From Candidatus Obscuribacterales bacterium (GTDB taxonomy: Bacteria > Cyanobacteriota > Vampirovibrionia > Obscuribacterales > Obscuribacteraceae): 64,000 nucleotides of DNA. Below are positions 17,296 to 26,181 of this stretch, piece by piece. The DNA lies in assembly GCA_019752635.1 (NCBI GenBank), contig JAIELX010000025.1:1-64000 (forward strand), written 5' to 3'. The notes beneath the pieces were generated by a model, which searched no databases, was not told the DNA's origin, and was given only the letters and a program-made list of their open reading frames with translations. Both the position numbers and the translations under genes were made by a program. How positions within the stretch are numbered: the stretch's first letter is position 1; every line of letters begins with the position of its first letter.

Positions 17296-17714
17296 ATTAG
17301 CTAATCAGTTTGTCCAAATTGATGGTGCCATTCGCGGACGGTGTGGTTGCCCGTGCTGGCCGAATTTGATCACTCAAGATCGAGAGCCGACCAGTGGAGC
17401 GGCCGGCTTGCGTCAAGTTCACGTCGGAACACAGGTATTTCGCCATCGTATTAGCTTTGACCCCTATTGTCTACTTTTGGTCGGCATGAGTGGTGATACA
17501 CGCACGAATACCCCTTGGCATTAACAAGTACTCATTGGAACCGGAAAATCGCTGCTGTATAGTTCTGAAAGTGAGCGTGTTGTCGTGTGTTGGCGGTTTT
17601 TACGAATCAAGGCGTGATTCGCGATGTTTTCCGGATTACTTTTCATCTGCCGCTCCGGCGTCGAGCAACAACAGATGTTCTAAGCCACCATCCGAGCCAT
17701 TTATGGAGAATGCT
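17296..17714. other. Intergenic region between upp and the lysine-tailed protein
   Basis: About 420 bp with no convincing gene; an open frame from 17490 joins the next gene but has no ribosome binding site. It holds the promoter listed at 17535-17563, giving a leader of about 145 nt for the next gene. Confidence 0.45.
17535..17563 (+). promoter_or_regulatory. Sigma70-type promoter of the 17715 gene
   Basis: -35 TTGGAA (17535-17540), a 17-bp spacer and -10 TATAGT (17558-17563). Transcription would start near 17570, leaving a leader of about 145 nt before ATG 17715. Confidence 0.55.
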
Positions 17715-18245
17715 ATGACTGTAAGCAACAATCTGAACCTCGGACCTAAGTTCCTTGAACTCGATGCACTGGTAAAAGAGGGCACCACGGAGTGGCGCAA
17801 CAAGGAAGCTATCAAAGCGGAACAGAAGTTTCTGCGCGCAGCTGAAGTTCGCGGTCAACTCTATACGAACAATGAGATCGACAATCTCAATCTTGATCTT
17901 CAGAAAGTAGATAAGATTCTTTCGGGAACACTGAACAATTTTGCCGTGATCAATCTGGAGAATCAGCGCAACGAACGGGCTCTGGAACTGGCAAGCCGAG
18001 GGTTGGAGCTTTTACAGAAAGCGGAGAGTTTCGACCAGGAGTATTTCGACACTCTCGATTTGCTAAAAGAGATTCACGAAAAAATCAACGAAGTCGAATC
18101 GGCCAGCATGCCGAAGCCAACCATCAAGCCAGTTACAACAAAAAAGACTACTGGTTCGATTGCCATACCGCTTCAGACCGAAACCGCACCAGAGCCAGCC
18201 ACGGCGCCAGCTAAGAAAAAGACCAGTCCGCGAAAGAAGAGCTGA
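17715..18245 (+). CDS. Hypothetical helical protein with basic Lys-rich C-terminal tail
   Basis: A 176-residue protein. GGAG at 17705-17708 is six bases before ATG 17715 and decides this start over the ATG at 17703. Residues 1-130 form amphipathic helices in a TPR-like pattern (AIKAEQKFLRAAEVRGQLY, NERALELASRGLELLQKAE). The last 45 residues are a Pro/Ala/Thr linker ending in the basic tail KKKTSPRKKS, which resembles histone-H1-like or nucleic-acid-binding tails; this is inference. It ends 28 bp before a strong hairpin terminator, so it is probably a single-gene unit driven by the promoter at 17535. Confidence 0.8.
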   Translation: MTVSNNLNLGPKFLELDALVKEGTTEWRNKEAIKAEQKFLRAAEVRGQLYTNNEIDNLNLDLQKVDKILSGTLNNFAVINLENQRNERALELASRGLELLQKAESFDQEYFDTLDLLKEIHEKINEVESASMPKPTIKPVTTKKTTGSIAIPLQTETAPEPATAPAKKKTSPRKKS

Positions 18246-18273
18246 TCTTCGATCCGTATTGATGTGAGTTGCC

Positions 18274-18306
18274 GCGCCTCCGTAGCTTTTAACGGAGGCG
18301 CTTTTT
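18274..18306 (+). terminator. Rho-independent terminator
   Basis: Perfect 10-bp stem GCGCCTCCGT (18274-18283) / ACGGAGGCGC (18292-18301), an 8-nt loop, then TTTTT at 18302-18306. It ends the 17715-18245 transcript. Confidence 0.9.
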
Positions 18307-18482
18307 ATCGAGGAGAACGCGCGAGCCTGACTAGTACGAATTTTCTTTCCCGGCTGCTCCATATCCGGTCCCGCCTACGTAGATACCGCAAGATTGGGGG
18401 AGTAATACGGATGCTTGCCCGGGCCGTATACGAGAAGCTATCGGTAGTGCTTAACTGATTCTCATGCCTATGGATATGCCTC

Positions 18483-19547
18483 ATGCCAGACGAACGTTTT
18501 GAAAATCCGCTGAAGATTGCTCCTGCTTCTAATGATTCAGATTCTGTGGGTGCGAAGTTCCAGCGAGAAGCCGAGTTGCTTAGAGACGGGCTTTCCACCG
18601 GCGCAGTAAACCGTCTGGTTCAGATGTACGAGAACCCTGGCGAAACAGCGTTAGCTGTCGGCACATGCGCAGCACTAGGTGCCGGACTGAATATTGCCTC
18701 ACGCATGGGTGGACGCTGGTCTGCTGCCGCGAAGTTAGCGGGTGGGACATTTGCAGTCTGTACTGGAGTAGACCTCATCCGAAGGGGCGCTCCGACAATT
18801 GGAGCGATGGCAGACACATGGTCAAACCCGGCCAATCTTCAAGCAAACAAAGACACTGTCGCGCACTATGCAGGCAGCGCTCTGGTGGACTATCCGGTGA
18901 TGTTGGCGTCCGGGTATGGTGGCTTCAGGGCCGCCGGTAAGATTCAGGGTGTAAACATCAATGTTAGATTCGGCGAATTCAACAAAGAAATCGGGTTCGG
19001 TCACAAACCTACCGTTGCTGAGCCCAGTGGCAGGCTGCTTGATTTCAAGGTTGAACGAATAGACGCCGCGGCATTTCCGAACATATCAGTGGTCAAACCG
19101 ACGTTCTATCCAACCATTCTTCCGTTTGATCTGTTGGGGAGTTCGCGCCCTGCCGAAAAACTTGAAATGAAGCAGGGGATCAACGCAGGTGAGGGCCGGA
19201 TACGAGGACTTCATGAGGTCTTGAAGGACCTGAACAAGCCTGCGGAGAACAATCCTCCGAAAGAGATCAACATTCCAGCCGAGATAGAGGTGCGACCCGG
19301 TTTGAAGCCGGCCGGACCGATCGAGATAAAGAAGATTGAGCTCAACCCGATTGCACCACAAAAGCGAGATGCCGGCGAGCGGAAAGATCCGATCAAACTT
19401 GAACTGGAAAAGCTTCCGCCAATCAAGAATCCGGCGGGCGATGATCGCGCGGCTTTCATTCAAGACGCGTTCAGAGCCAACCGCGTAATGATGGACCACA
19501 TTCAGTCAAGCAGCATGTTGGAGTTGTACAATCTGAAGGGCAAGTAA
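18483..19547 (+). CDS. Hypothetical protein with Gly/Ala-rich hydrophobic segments and basic Pro-rich C-terminus
   Basis: A 354-residue protein, not recognised. After a polar N-terminus come three Gly/Ala-rich hydrophobic helices (ETALAVGTCAALGAGLNIAS, AAKLAGGTFAVCTGVDLI, YPVMLASGYGGFRAAG) that could span or sit in a membrane. The second half is polar, with repeated EIKKIELNP / KLELEKLPP-type segments rich in Lys, Glu and Pro. The architecture resembles the proteins at 2195-3568 and at 7565-10645, suggesting one lineage-specific family style. No strong ribosome binding site is seen. It is convergent with the vWA gene, six bases away. Confidence 0.75.
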   Translation: MPDERFENPLKIAPASNDSDSVGAKFQREAELLRDGLSTGAVNRLVQMYENPGETALAVGTCAALGAGLNIASRMGGRWSAAAKLAGGTFAVCTGVDLIRRGAPTIGAMADTWSNPANLQANKDTVAHYAGSALVDYPVMLASGYGGFRAAGKIQGVNINVRFGEFNKEIGFGHKPTVAEPSGRLLDFKVERIDAAAFPNISVVKPTFYPTILPFDLLGSSRPAEKLEMKQGINAGEGRIRGLHEVLKDLNKPAENNPPKEINIPAEIEVRPGLKPAGPIEIKKIELNPIAPQKRDAGERKDPIKLELEKLPPIKNPAGDDRAAFIQDAFRANRVMMDHIQSSSMLELYNLKGK

Positions 19548-19552
19548 GGCTT

Positions 19553-20392
19553 TTATCGTAAACCGGTACCGGGTTTGGTGCCGATATCGAGGAAGCGAAT
19601 CACCGACAGCATGTCGGCATTATAGACAAAGCCGCGCGCGCCGGCTTGGAGCTTGCTTCCTTCGACGTGAAGCATTCTCATCATGTATTCAGGCAGTGGA
19701 CTGGACATGGCGAACAAAAGCCGCGCGTGTTCGTCCGGTAATGCGCTGTCCGTAGAGGGAAACTCAACTTCCGGTCCGCCTGCTGTTCCGATATGCATGT
19801 TGAACAGCAGGGACTCCCCATCGCGGGACCTCGTCATCATGACTTCGTAGGCATGTTCCAGTGGATCGCCGTCGGTTGCCGCGCCGTCGGAAATATTGAT
19901 GACTATAGGCGGGAAGCAGGCCGGGTGGCGAGCGATCCATTGTTTAAGCAATCGTCCCGTACGAAACAGCGCATCGCACATAGGGGTGTCACCGCCTGCT
20001 TTCGGCTCCAACCACACTGGTTGACGAATTTTGTGCTGCCTTGTTTTGCCCTTGTCGTCGCTAACTTCTTTTGTGATTTCCATCAGGCGCGCCGGCTGTG
20101 CCCCGATTTCGCTTATCGGAATGAAGTCGCGTCCGTCGAATGGTCCGGTTAACGCCGGTCTGGTATCCGCGCCGTAACCCAACACACAGACGTGGTAGTA
20201 GTCGCGAATGCCGTCGGACTTCGTACACTTCAGTACCAGGTTTTGCAGCAGCTTGTTGATGGCCCTGGCAAGCGCTTCCGCTCTCGTCTCGTCGCTCTTT
20301 TCATCGGACCACTCCGCCATCGAAAGCGACTGGTCAATCAGGAAAATGAAGCAGGAAGGATTTGCCGTACTGATTTCCGCCTGATAAGGCAT
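19553..20392 (-). CDS. von Willebrand factor A domain protein (TerY-like)
   Basis: A 279-residue cytoplasmic vWA protein. The complete MIDAS metal site is visible: D-x-S-x-S at residues 20-24 (DQSLS), the Thr of GGDTPM (136) and the Asp of NISDGAATDGD (169). Cytosolic vWA proteins of the TerY type act in stress or phospho-signalling systems, often encoded with a kinase and a PP2C phosphatase. Here a kinase-like gene is directly divergent (76 bp between starts) but no phosphatase is present. GGAGGAG lies three bases before the ATG at 20392, an exceptionally strong ribosome binding site. Function in detail is unknown; the family call is firm. Confidence 0.9.
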   Translation of the reverse strand: MPYQAEISTANPSCFIFLIDQSLSMAEWSDEKSDETRAEALARAINKLLQNLVLKCTKSDGIRDYYHVCVLGYGADTRPALTGPFDGRDFIPISEIGAQPARLMEITKEVSDDKGKTRQHKIRQPVWLEPKAGGDTPMCDALFRTGRLLKQWIARHPACFPPIVINISDGAATDGDPLEHAYEVMMTRSRDGESLLFNMHIGTAGGPEVEFPSTDSALPDEHARLLFAMSSPLPEYMMRMLHVEGSKLQAGARGFVYNADMLSVIRFLDIGTKPGTGLR

Positions 20393-20468
20393 AACTCCTC
20401 CAATGGTCTTAGATTCAATCGCTGCAATTTGAGGTAAGTAGTAATGCTGATCTTCCCGGTGCCCCCAT

Positions 20469-22442
20469 ATGAGTTGGCCCTCTCCGCAAGATTATAACGA
20501 AGCGATTCAAATACCGAGCCTTTCGTTGAATGATGACGAACTGGCTGACGGTGAGGCTGATCTCAATCATCTTGGTTTGCCTAAGGCTGTTACCGGTGCC
20601 TTTGCGAGCGTTTACAGGCTCAAGTGCCAGGACCGCGATGTGGCGGTACGTTGTTTCCTCCACAATATTCCCGATCAACGTGAGAGATACAAAGCGCTAA
20701 GTGAGTTTCTTGCGCAGACACCACTCGATTTCATGGCCGGATTTGAGTATCAGGAAAAGGGCATCAAGGTACAGGATCAATGGTTCCCTATCTTGAAGAT
20801 GGAGTGGATTGAAGGCCAGTCCTTAGAACAGTTTGTTAGCCGGAAGGTGAATCAAAGGTTCTCTTTGGACGGGCTGATCCTCGAGTTTGCTTCAATCTAC
20901 CGCAAGATGCGATTATGTGGTATCGCGCATGGTGACCTGCAGCACGGCAACATACTTGTGACGAACGATCAGACACATGGTTCTCGTCTTCGCCTTGTCG
21001 ACTATGACGGAATGTTCGTTCCGGGCTTGAACGGGCTTGCAAGCAACGAGTTGGGGCATCCCAATTATCAACACCCGCGAAGAAAGAGCAAGCATTTCGG
21101 TCCGTTTCTCGATAATTTTTCTGCGTGGGTTATCCATGTCTCATTGAATTGTTTGGCTCATGATCCCACCTTGTGGTCTAAGCTTTCCGGCGGAGACGAT
21201 TGTTTGCTCTTTCGTCGTACCGACTTCAGGTCGCCGGCCGGTGCGCATGTGTTTAATTTGCTGGAGAGGCATACAGCCAAAGCCATAAAGAATCTGGGCG
21301 CCATTCTAATGCGGTTGATTCACTATCCGCTTGCGCAGATTCCTGCTCTCGATTTGGATGTGATTTCCGCCGATGATTTTCCCTCGCCGGTTCTGACAGC
21401 GGAAGAAGAACTTGAACTGCGACAGGAGGAAGAGGCCGACTCCATTCGGCTGAGTAGTGTTGACGGACTGCCGGCTTGGACCAACGATCAGTCGGGCGCC
21501 AGTGCCATCGATCGTACGACCAGGACCGGCCCGTGGCCCGGAATCAAACATTACGCAGAAGCAGTGGCCGATGCCAAGGCAAACTTTGCCGATCCAGAGC
21601 TGGCCAACGCAGTGCCGAGCGTGTTCGACGCTGCCGTTGGTCCGGATGGAATGGTATTCTACATGCGCTGTCTAACCCGGCACCTTGCTGTTAAGTGTTT
21701 CTTCCGTCATGTCGAGGATCGACAGGAGCGTTACGACGCCGCGACGCGGGCACTTACGGGAGACTGTCGCCGTTATTTTCTAGAGTACGAGTATCAACCG
21801 GAAGGACTGCGCGTTGGCAATTATTGGTACCCGATTTTAAAAATGGAGTGGGCTTACGGAATGAGTATTTCGCAAGCCGCCGATTACTACAAGGGGGATG
21901 CCGAGTACATCGGAGTTCTTCTCCGGCATTTTCGCCAGATGATGAAAACGTTGTCTCGTGCCAATATTGCTCATGGCGATCTTCAGCCATCCAATTTCTT
22001 GATTTTCAACAACGACTTCAAGCTCATGGACTACGACGGAATCTTCGTTCCTGAGCTGGAAGGGAGGCGCAGCATAGAAGCAGGACACATGCATTATCAA
22101 CACCCTCAGCGCACGCTGGAACACTTCGGACCGAATCTGGATCATTACTCCGCGTGGGTAATTGATACATGCTTGATCTTGATGCAGCGCGATCATGCCG
22201 TTTGGGGGCTGGTCCGGCAGCGTTTGGAATACTGTCGAGAAGACGCGGAGTGGGCCTTTCAAATTTTGGGCTGTCACTACGATGGTAATATTCGCAATCG
22301 CGCACGGTTGTTGGCGCGATTCATGAAGGGGGATTTCGAGGATATTCCCTCGCTGGATGAGAATTTTGCCTTTGAAGAGCAAAAAGCCGCCGGCGGTGTC
22401 TTAGGCGGTATTAAACGCTTGTTTCGACGCCCGGAGAAGTAG
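20469..22442 (+). CDS. Tandem protein-kinase-like protein (two kinase-fold domains)
   Basis: A 657-residue cytoplasmic protein with two copies of a Ser/Thr-kinase-like domain. Copy 1 has HGDLQHGN (154-161) as catalytic loop and DYDG (178-181) in place of DFG, but the ATP-anchoring lysine is an arginine (VAVRCF, R61). Copy 2 has a lysine at the same place (LAVKCF, K409), HGDLQPSN (502-509) and DYDG (521-524). Both share the following (H/N)YQHP-RR/QR and HFGPxLDxxSAW motifs, typical of the HGDxQxxN kinase group found beside vWA and PP2C genes. It likely phosphorylates a partner in a vWA-linked stress pathway (inference). The ATG at 20469 lacks a good Shine-Dalgarno. Confidence 0.88.
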   Translation: MSWPSPQDYNEAIQIPSLSLNDDELADGEADLNHLGLPKAVTGAFASVYRLKCQDRDVAVRCFLHNIPDQRERYKALSEFLAQTPLDFMAGFEYQEKGIKVQDQWFPILKMEWIEGQSLEQFVSRKVNQRFSLDGLILEFASIYRKMRLCGIAHGDLQHGNILVTNDQTHGSRLRLVDYDGMFVPGLNGLASNELGHPNYQHPRRKSKHFGPFLDNFSAWVIHVSLNCLAHDPTLWSKLSGGDDCLLFRRTDFRSPAGAHVFNLLERHTAKAIKNLGAILMRLIHYPLAQIPALDLDVISADDFPSPVLTAEEELELRQEEEADSIRLSSVDGLPAWTNDQSGASAIDRTTRTGPWPGIKHYAEAVADAKANFADPELANAVPSVFDAAVGPDGMVFYMRCLTRHLAVKCFFRHVEDRQERYDAATRALTGDCRRYFLEYEYQPEGLRVGNYWYPILKMEWAYGMSISQAADYYKGDAEYIGVLLRHFRQMMKTLSRANIAHGDLQPSNFLIFNNDFKLMDYDGIFVPELEGRRSIEAGHMHYQHPQRTLEHFGPNLDHYSAWVIDTCLILMQRDHAVWGLVRQRLEYCREDAEWAFQILGCHYDGNIRNRARLLARFMKGDFEDIPSLDENFAFEEQKAAGGVLGGIKRLFRRPEK

Positions 22443-22578
22443 TGAACTCGGGCGAATCTTCCTACTATTGACTAAATTCAATCTTTTGATGCCTGGTCCA
22501 TGCTACTCTGAGAGAAGCTCTTGGCAGCAGGGCTGCGCTGAGTCGTCACTGAAGAGCTTCTGTCACTGAAAAATTGGT

Positions 22579-23412
22579 TTGTTTGTGAATACATTTTTTG
22601 CGGTCTTTGTCGTTTCATATCTCTTCCACATGCTTGGTGCAACACTCGGGTATCACAGACTGTTGTCTCATCGTTCGCTTGTGGTGCCTAAGTGGCTCGA
22701 GTATTTCATCGTTTCCGGCGGTTACCTCGCGTTGGAAGGTTCTCCCATTTTTTGGATTACGACACACCGATTGCATCACCGTTACTCCGACAAGAGCGGC
22801 GATCCTCATTCTCCGTTGGACGGCTTCTGGCACGCATTCATTCGTTGGATGTCCAGCCCGGCTGTGGACATATCTGCTAAAGACAGTCAGCAACTGGCAC
22901 CGGATCTTTATCGTGATCCCGTTTATCGATTCCTTCACTGTGGACACACCCATTGGGACGGCTATCTTTGCTTGTTCTTTTCGGTGCTGTTTCGCGTCGC
23001 AATATATTTTTGGCTGGGACCACTTGCGTTGGTGGCCAATTTGCTTGCGACGGGTTTAGCATTTCTCGGACCGCTTTTGGTAAACACAATCACGCACATG
23101 CCTCAGTTCGGCTATCGCACGTACGACAGCCAGGACAACAGCAGGAATGTTTGGTTTGTTGCGCTCCTGTCCATGGGTGAGGGCTGGCACAACAATCACC
23201 ACGCATTTCCACAATCGGCACGACATGGTCTAAAACCGCTGGAAGTAGATGGTACCTGGATCGCTATTTTGATCTTGAAGTCATTGGGACTTGCGCGCAA
23301 CATCAGGCTTCCTCGGGTTGATTCTGAAATTGCTGACGACGCTAAGCTTGTCGGGCCGGCGACACCAGCGGTAGTGGCAGCGGAAGAACGCGAAAAAATC
23401 GAAGTAGTCTAG
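22579..23412 (+). CDS. Membrane fatty acid desaturase (acyl-CoA/delta-9 type)
   Basis: An integral membrane di-iron desaturase that introduces a double bond in fatty acyl chains. All three histidine boxes are present: HRLLSH (26-31), HRLHHR (63-68) and HNNHH (204-208), with membrane helices between, in the order of delta-9 acyl-CoA or acyl-lipid desaturases. At 277 residues it is within the family range. A stop at 22567-22569 limits the start to TTG 22579 or GTG 22585; neither has a clear ribosome binding site. The stop overlaps that of the convergent membrane protein by four bases. The regioselectivity is inferred from family type only. Confidence 0.93.
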   Translation: MFVNTFFAVFVVSYLFHMLGATLGYHRLLSHRSLVVPKWLEYFIVSGGYLALEGSPIFWITTHRLHHRYSDKSGDPHSPLDGFWHAFIRWMSSPAVDISAKDSQQLAPDLYRDPVYRFLHCGHTHWDGYLCLFFSVLFRVAIYFWLGPLALVANLLATGLAFLGPLLVNTITHMPQFGYRTYDSQDNSRNVWFVALLSMGEGWHNNHHAFPQSARHGLKPLEVDGTWIAILILKSLGLARNIRLPRVDSEIADDAKLVGPATPAVVAAEEREKIEVV

Positions 23413-23951
23413 TCTCGGTGTTGGTCCAGCCATGTATCGTTGGATGGTTTCTGTCCCATTAACTCACTTACTTCCAGTGCCGTAAGTCTGGCTTCTAGAA
23501 TCTTTTTGTCGCGTTCTTCTTGCGACATTGTCTTGTCCGACTTCATTTCTTCGATGAACTGCTCTAGCTTCTGTCCTGCCACCTTGAACTTGTCGGCCTC
23601 GGACTGAAGATTTTGATGCAGAATGGCGCCGGCAAAAAAGGTTACAAGAACTAGTGCTTCGGCGATTATTGCAACAGTGCTCGTGTCCGCCGGAGCGAAC
23701 TGGAGGAGAAGACGCCAGCAGGCGAATGAAAGCAGCAAACAAGATGTTGGTACGGTAGCGAACCAGAGCCGCTTGTTAGAGCGATACAGGCGTCTGAGTG
23801 ACGAGGCTCCGAAGTTCATGACGCCGGAGTTCTGCAGGATTTGTAGCGCGCCGAGCAGGCAAATGAATAACATCAGTGCGCATGCCAGTAGTGCTGTTTC
23901 TCGATAGCCGGCGCTCGTCATAACCGTGTTTCCCAGCCGAAGTTTTGCCAC
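23409..23951 (-). CDS. Hypothetical membrane protein with cytoplasmic coiled coil
   Basis: 180 residues with three hydrophobic helices (LLACALMLFICLLGALQIL; WFATVPTSCLLLSFACW; VAIIAEALVLVTFFAGAIL) followed by a charged helix likely to form a coiled coil (EADKFKVAGQKLEQFIEEMK to EARLTALEVSEL). It could be a small membrane-anchored scaffold. The start may be GTG 23951 or ATG 23921; neither has a strong ribosome binding site. The gene is convergent with the desaturase and ends inside its stop codon. Not recognised. Confidence 0.7.
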   Translation of the reverse strand: MAKLRLGNTVMTSAGYRETALLACALMLFICLLGALQILQNSGVMNFGASSLRRLYRSNKRLWFATVPTSCLLLSFACWRLLLQFAPADTSTVAIIAEALVLVTFFAGAILHQNLQSEADKFKVAGQKLEQFIEEMKSDKTMSQEERDKKILEARLTALEVSELMGQKPSNDTWLDQHRD

Positions 23952-24135
23952 AACCCAAATGAATATTCCCCGATCGCTGTAAACCTAACCCTGACAAAGA
24001 ATGCCGTCTCTTGTAGTTCCGCTTGACGGCAACGAAGTGACACAGTCGCGCCGTTGTGGATTTCAAGCGTATTAAATCTAAGTGGCACTTAATGCAATGG
24101 CAGCCCGGTTGTTTCTACAGAGAGGGAGTTCGTCT

Positions 24136-24345
24136 ATGTCAGCAGTCTACAAAGTGACCGAAATCGTCGGTACGTCTAAAACCAGCATCGATGATGCTAT
24201 TCAACACGGCATCAAGCGCGCGTCGAAAACGCTGCGCAATCTTGGATGGTTCGAAGTGAAGGAAGTTCGCGGCTCCTGCAAAGATGGCGACGTCGGCGAG
24301 TTCCAGGTCATCATGAAGGTCGGCTTCCGTCTGGACGACGAATAA
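24136..24345 (+). CDS. Dodecin flavoprotein
   Basis: Dodecin is a small flavin-binding protein that forms a hollow dodecamer and stores FMN or riboflavin. It is 69 residues, normal length. The order beta-alpha-beta-beta is visible: VYKVTEIVGTSKTSIDDAI, helix, LGWFEVKEVRG with the Trp that stacks on flavin, then EFQVIMKVGFRLDD. GAGGGAG about seven bases before ATG 24136 sets this start over an in-frame ATG at 24082. It is monocistronic. Confidence 0.95.
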   Translation: MSAVYKVTEIVGTSKTSIDDAIQHGIKRASKTLRNLGWFEVKEVRGSCKDGDVGEFQVIMKVGFRLDDE

Positions 24346-24576
24346 CCCCTGATCCCGGGAGCGCCGGTTTCAGTGGCTTTTTTACGCGTCGTTATTGTAA
24401 CTTGCAGTTGCGATGACGACGCGTTTCAGCGTTCGTATGCTGCGCAGGGTAGCCTCTCGCCTCGCCGCCCCATGATTCGGTGGTGATAGACTCGCAGTGG
24501 TTGCTCGTTGGAGAGTTCACTTGATATGTTGGAAGAGAGACACATAGAATAGTCGACGGGTAACCGCGGAATTCGA

Positions 24577-25182
24577 ATGGTCAAATGGATGCTCAGCCTT
24601 GTTATGGTGATCCTGTTGATGCCGGGAGTTGATGCTGCGCCGGATAGCGAAAGGAAAATTCCCGTGCGCGTCTCCGGAAGGCATATTCGGATGGTACCAC
24701 TAGCAGACTGCGCAGTTCTCTTGCCACCAACGCTATCAATGCCTGTGGATCCCGGGCCGGAATCCGAATACATGATGCGAGTTAGGCGCAAGATTGAAGA
24801 AACTTGGTGCTCGCATCTGTCAAAATCGACTGTGACAGTCAAGTTCAAAATTCGACCAGACGGCAGCGCCTACGATATTGGTATTGTCTGTAGTGCTCGT
24901 CAGCATTCTGCCGACCAAGCGTCGATAAAGGTTGCTCGAAAGACCATAGAGTTATGCCAGCCGTTTCCGCGGGTTCCACAGAATGGAACCGCCTTCATCG
25001 AGGCAGACTTGATAGTCCGTGCAAAGCCCGTTTCGAAGGACTTTTTCGCTGACCCCTATCTTGAACTTCCGTTTGATTCGCAGGCATCGCTGGAAGAACG
25101 AATAAGGCAAACAGGGATCAATGGAATAAAAGTTGAGCAGGCAAGACAAGCCGCGAGTAAGAAGCGAAAATTGCAGAGGTGA
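24577..25182 (+). CDS. Secreted TonB-C-domain protein
   Basis: 201 residues with a signal peptide (1-20, cleavage after GVDA). Residues about 60-150 look like a TonB C-terminal domain: YMMRVRRKIEETW, then VTVKFKIRPDGSAYDIGI, then a conserved helix and FIEADLIV. These domains occur in periplasmic proteins linked to energy transduction, but here the TonB transmembrane helix and Pro-rich region are missing, so it is a stand-alone TonB-C-like protein. The C-terminus is basic (ASKKRKLQR). Several cysteines (C48, C78, C100, C127) may form disulfides. Neighbours give no partner. Confidence 0.75.
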   Translation: MVKWMLSLVMVILLMPGVDAAPDSERKIPVRVSGRHIRMVPLADCAVLLPPTLSMPVDPGPESEYMMRVRRKIEETWCSHLSKSTVTVKFKIRPDGSAYDIGIVCSARQHSADQASIKVARKTIELCQPFPRVPQNGTAFIEADLIVRAKPVSKDFFADPYLELPFDSQASLEERIRQTGINGIKVEQARQAASKKRKLQR

Positions 25183-25469
25183 ATTGAGTCGCCGCAGTCT
25201 AAGTTATGGCGACGTTTTTGAAAGTTGGGAGGTCGCTTGCATTTCCGTGCAGAGCGCGCATAATTTCAACGTTTTCCCTGGTTGATAACCGCGTCGTGCC
25301 TTCTCCGTGCACCATCCAAGTTGCGTCTCGTTCGTATTTCGTACACTTCGGTGTTCTTTGGTCTCAATATGAAAGTGATGTCACCCATGGGTGCAATGCT
25401 GCGTGGTGACGGGTGGTCTGATTTCATAGTTTCTTTTGCGAAGGGTTTCATGTGAACCGCCGCACAGTC

Positions 25470-26000
25470 TTACTTCGCTTCGACGCCGTCGATGTCAATC
25501 CGCTCAAAGTCTGGCATGGCGAGTGCGTGAAGGCATCCGCGTCCGCCCACGAGAGCCGAGTGCTTCGCGGTGCTGACGCGGTAAATCTCATCGTTAAACT
25601 TGTTTAGACCAAGGCTGATGTCGCCGCGCTTAACGGATAGGTCGTGCGTGTCTGCATTGATCATGACACAGGTGTTAGAGTACATGGTTGTGCCAGCGCC
25701 CTGCCAACGAACAACACAATGTGATCGAGGACCGGTTGATATCGCAGAGCCGGCTGGAACGGGATCTCCAGTTCTTAGCGTGACGCTTTCAACTGAACCT
25801 GGAGTGCAACAGGTAACTTCGCCGTTGACCAGGCCAACCGTGGCATTGTGTAAGCGGAGGTGCGATTTCACTTTCGTTGAATGACCGGCCAGCCCATGAC
25901 CAAGGCTCGCTCCACCTCGAAGGAACTCCGCTGCCTCAACACTTCCCGCGGAGAGAAGCATTATTAACAGTGATCCGCAGAATCTGTTCAGGCTGGTCAT
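25470..26000 (-). CDS. Secreted FecR-like domain protein
   Basis: 176 residues with a signal peptide (1-23, cleavage near SVEA). The mature part resembles FecR-type beta-sandwich domains: GEVTCCTPGS, LRTGDPVPAGSAISTGPRSHCVVRW, then the usual VKRGDISLGLNK. FecR-like domains bind or present ligands outside the cytoplasmic membrane. The gene lies 181 bp downstream of the giant repeat protein on the same strand, whose C-terminus also looks FecR-like; the two may act together. CGGAGCAACA precedes the ATG. Four of five cysteines fall in the FecR region. Confidence 0.7.
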   Translation of the reverse strand: MTSLNRFCGSLLIMLLSAGSVEAAEFLRGGASLGHGLAGHSTKVKSHLRLHNATVGLVNGEVTCCTPGSVESVTLRTGDPVPAGSAISTGPRSHCVVRWQGAGTTMYSNTCVMINADTHDLSVKRGDISLGLNKFNDEIYRVSTAKHSALVGGRGCLHALAMPDFERIDIDGVEAK

Positions 26001-26181
26001 TGTTGCTCCGTCGTCTAAATTAGACTTCGTTGTCTGCCCTATCTCAATAAACCATAGTCCTTTCCAACCAGTCGATGGGAAACCGGGCGGACCGGCAAAC
26101 TCTCGCTGAGACCGTCTAAAGACCTAGCTTGGCGATTTGGAATTTCGCTTAGTCATAAACAAACGTAGCTAATCCGGATCA

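Noticed and set aside
24346..24410. Weak terminator after dodecin
   Set aside because: A T-run is present at 24379-24384, but the stem before it is only about three pairs.
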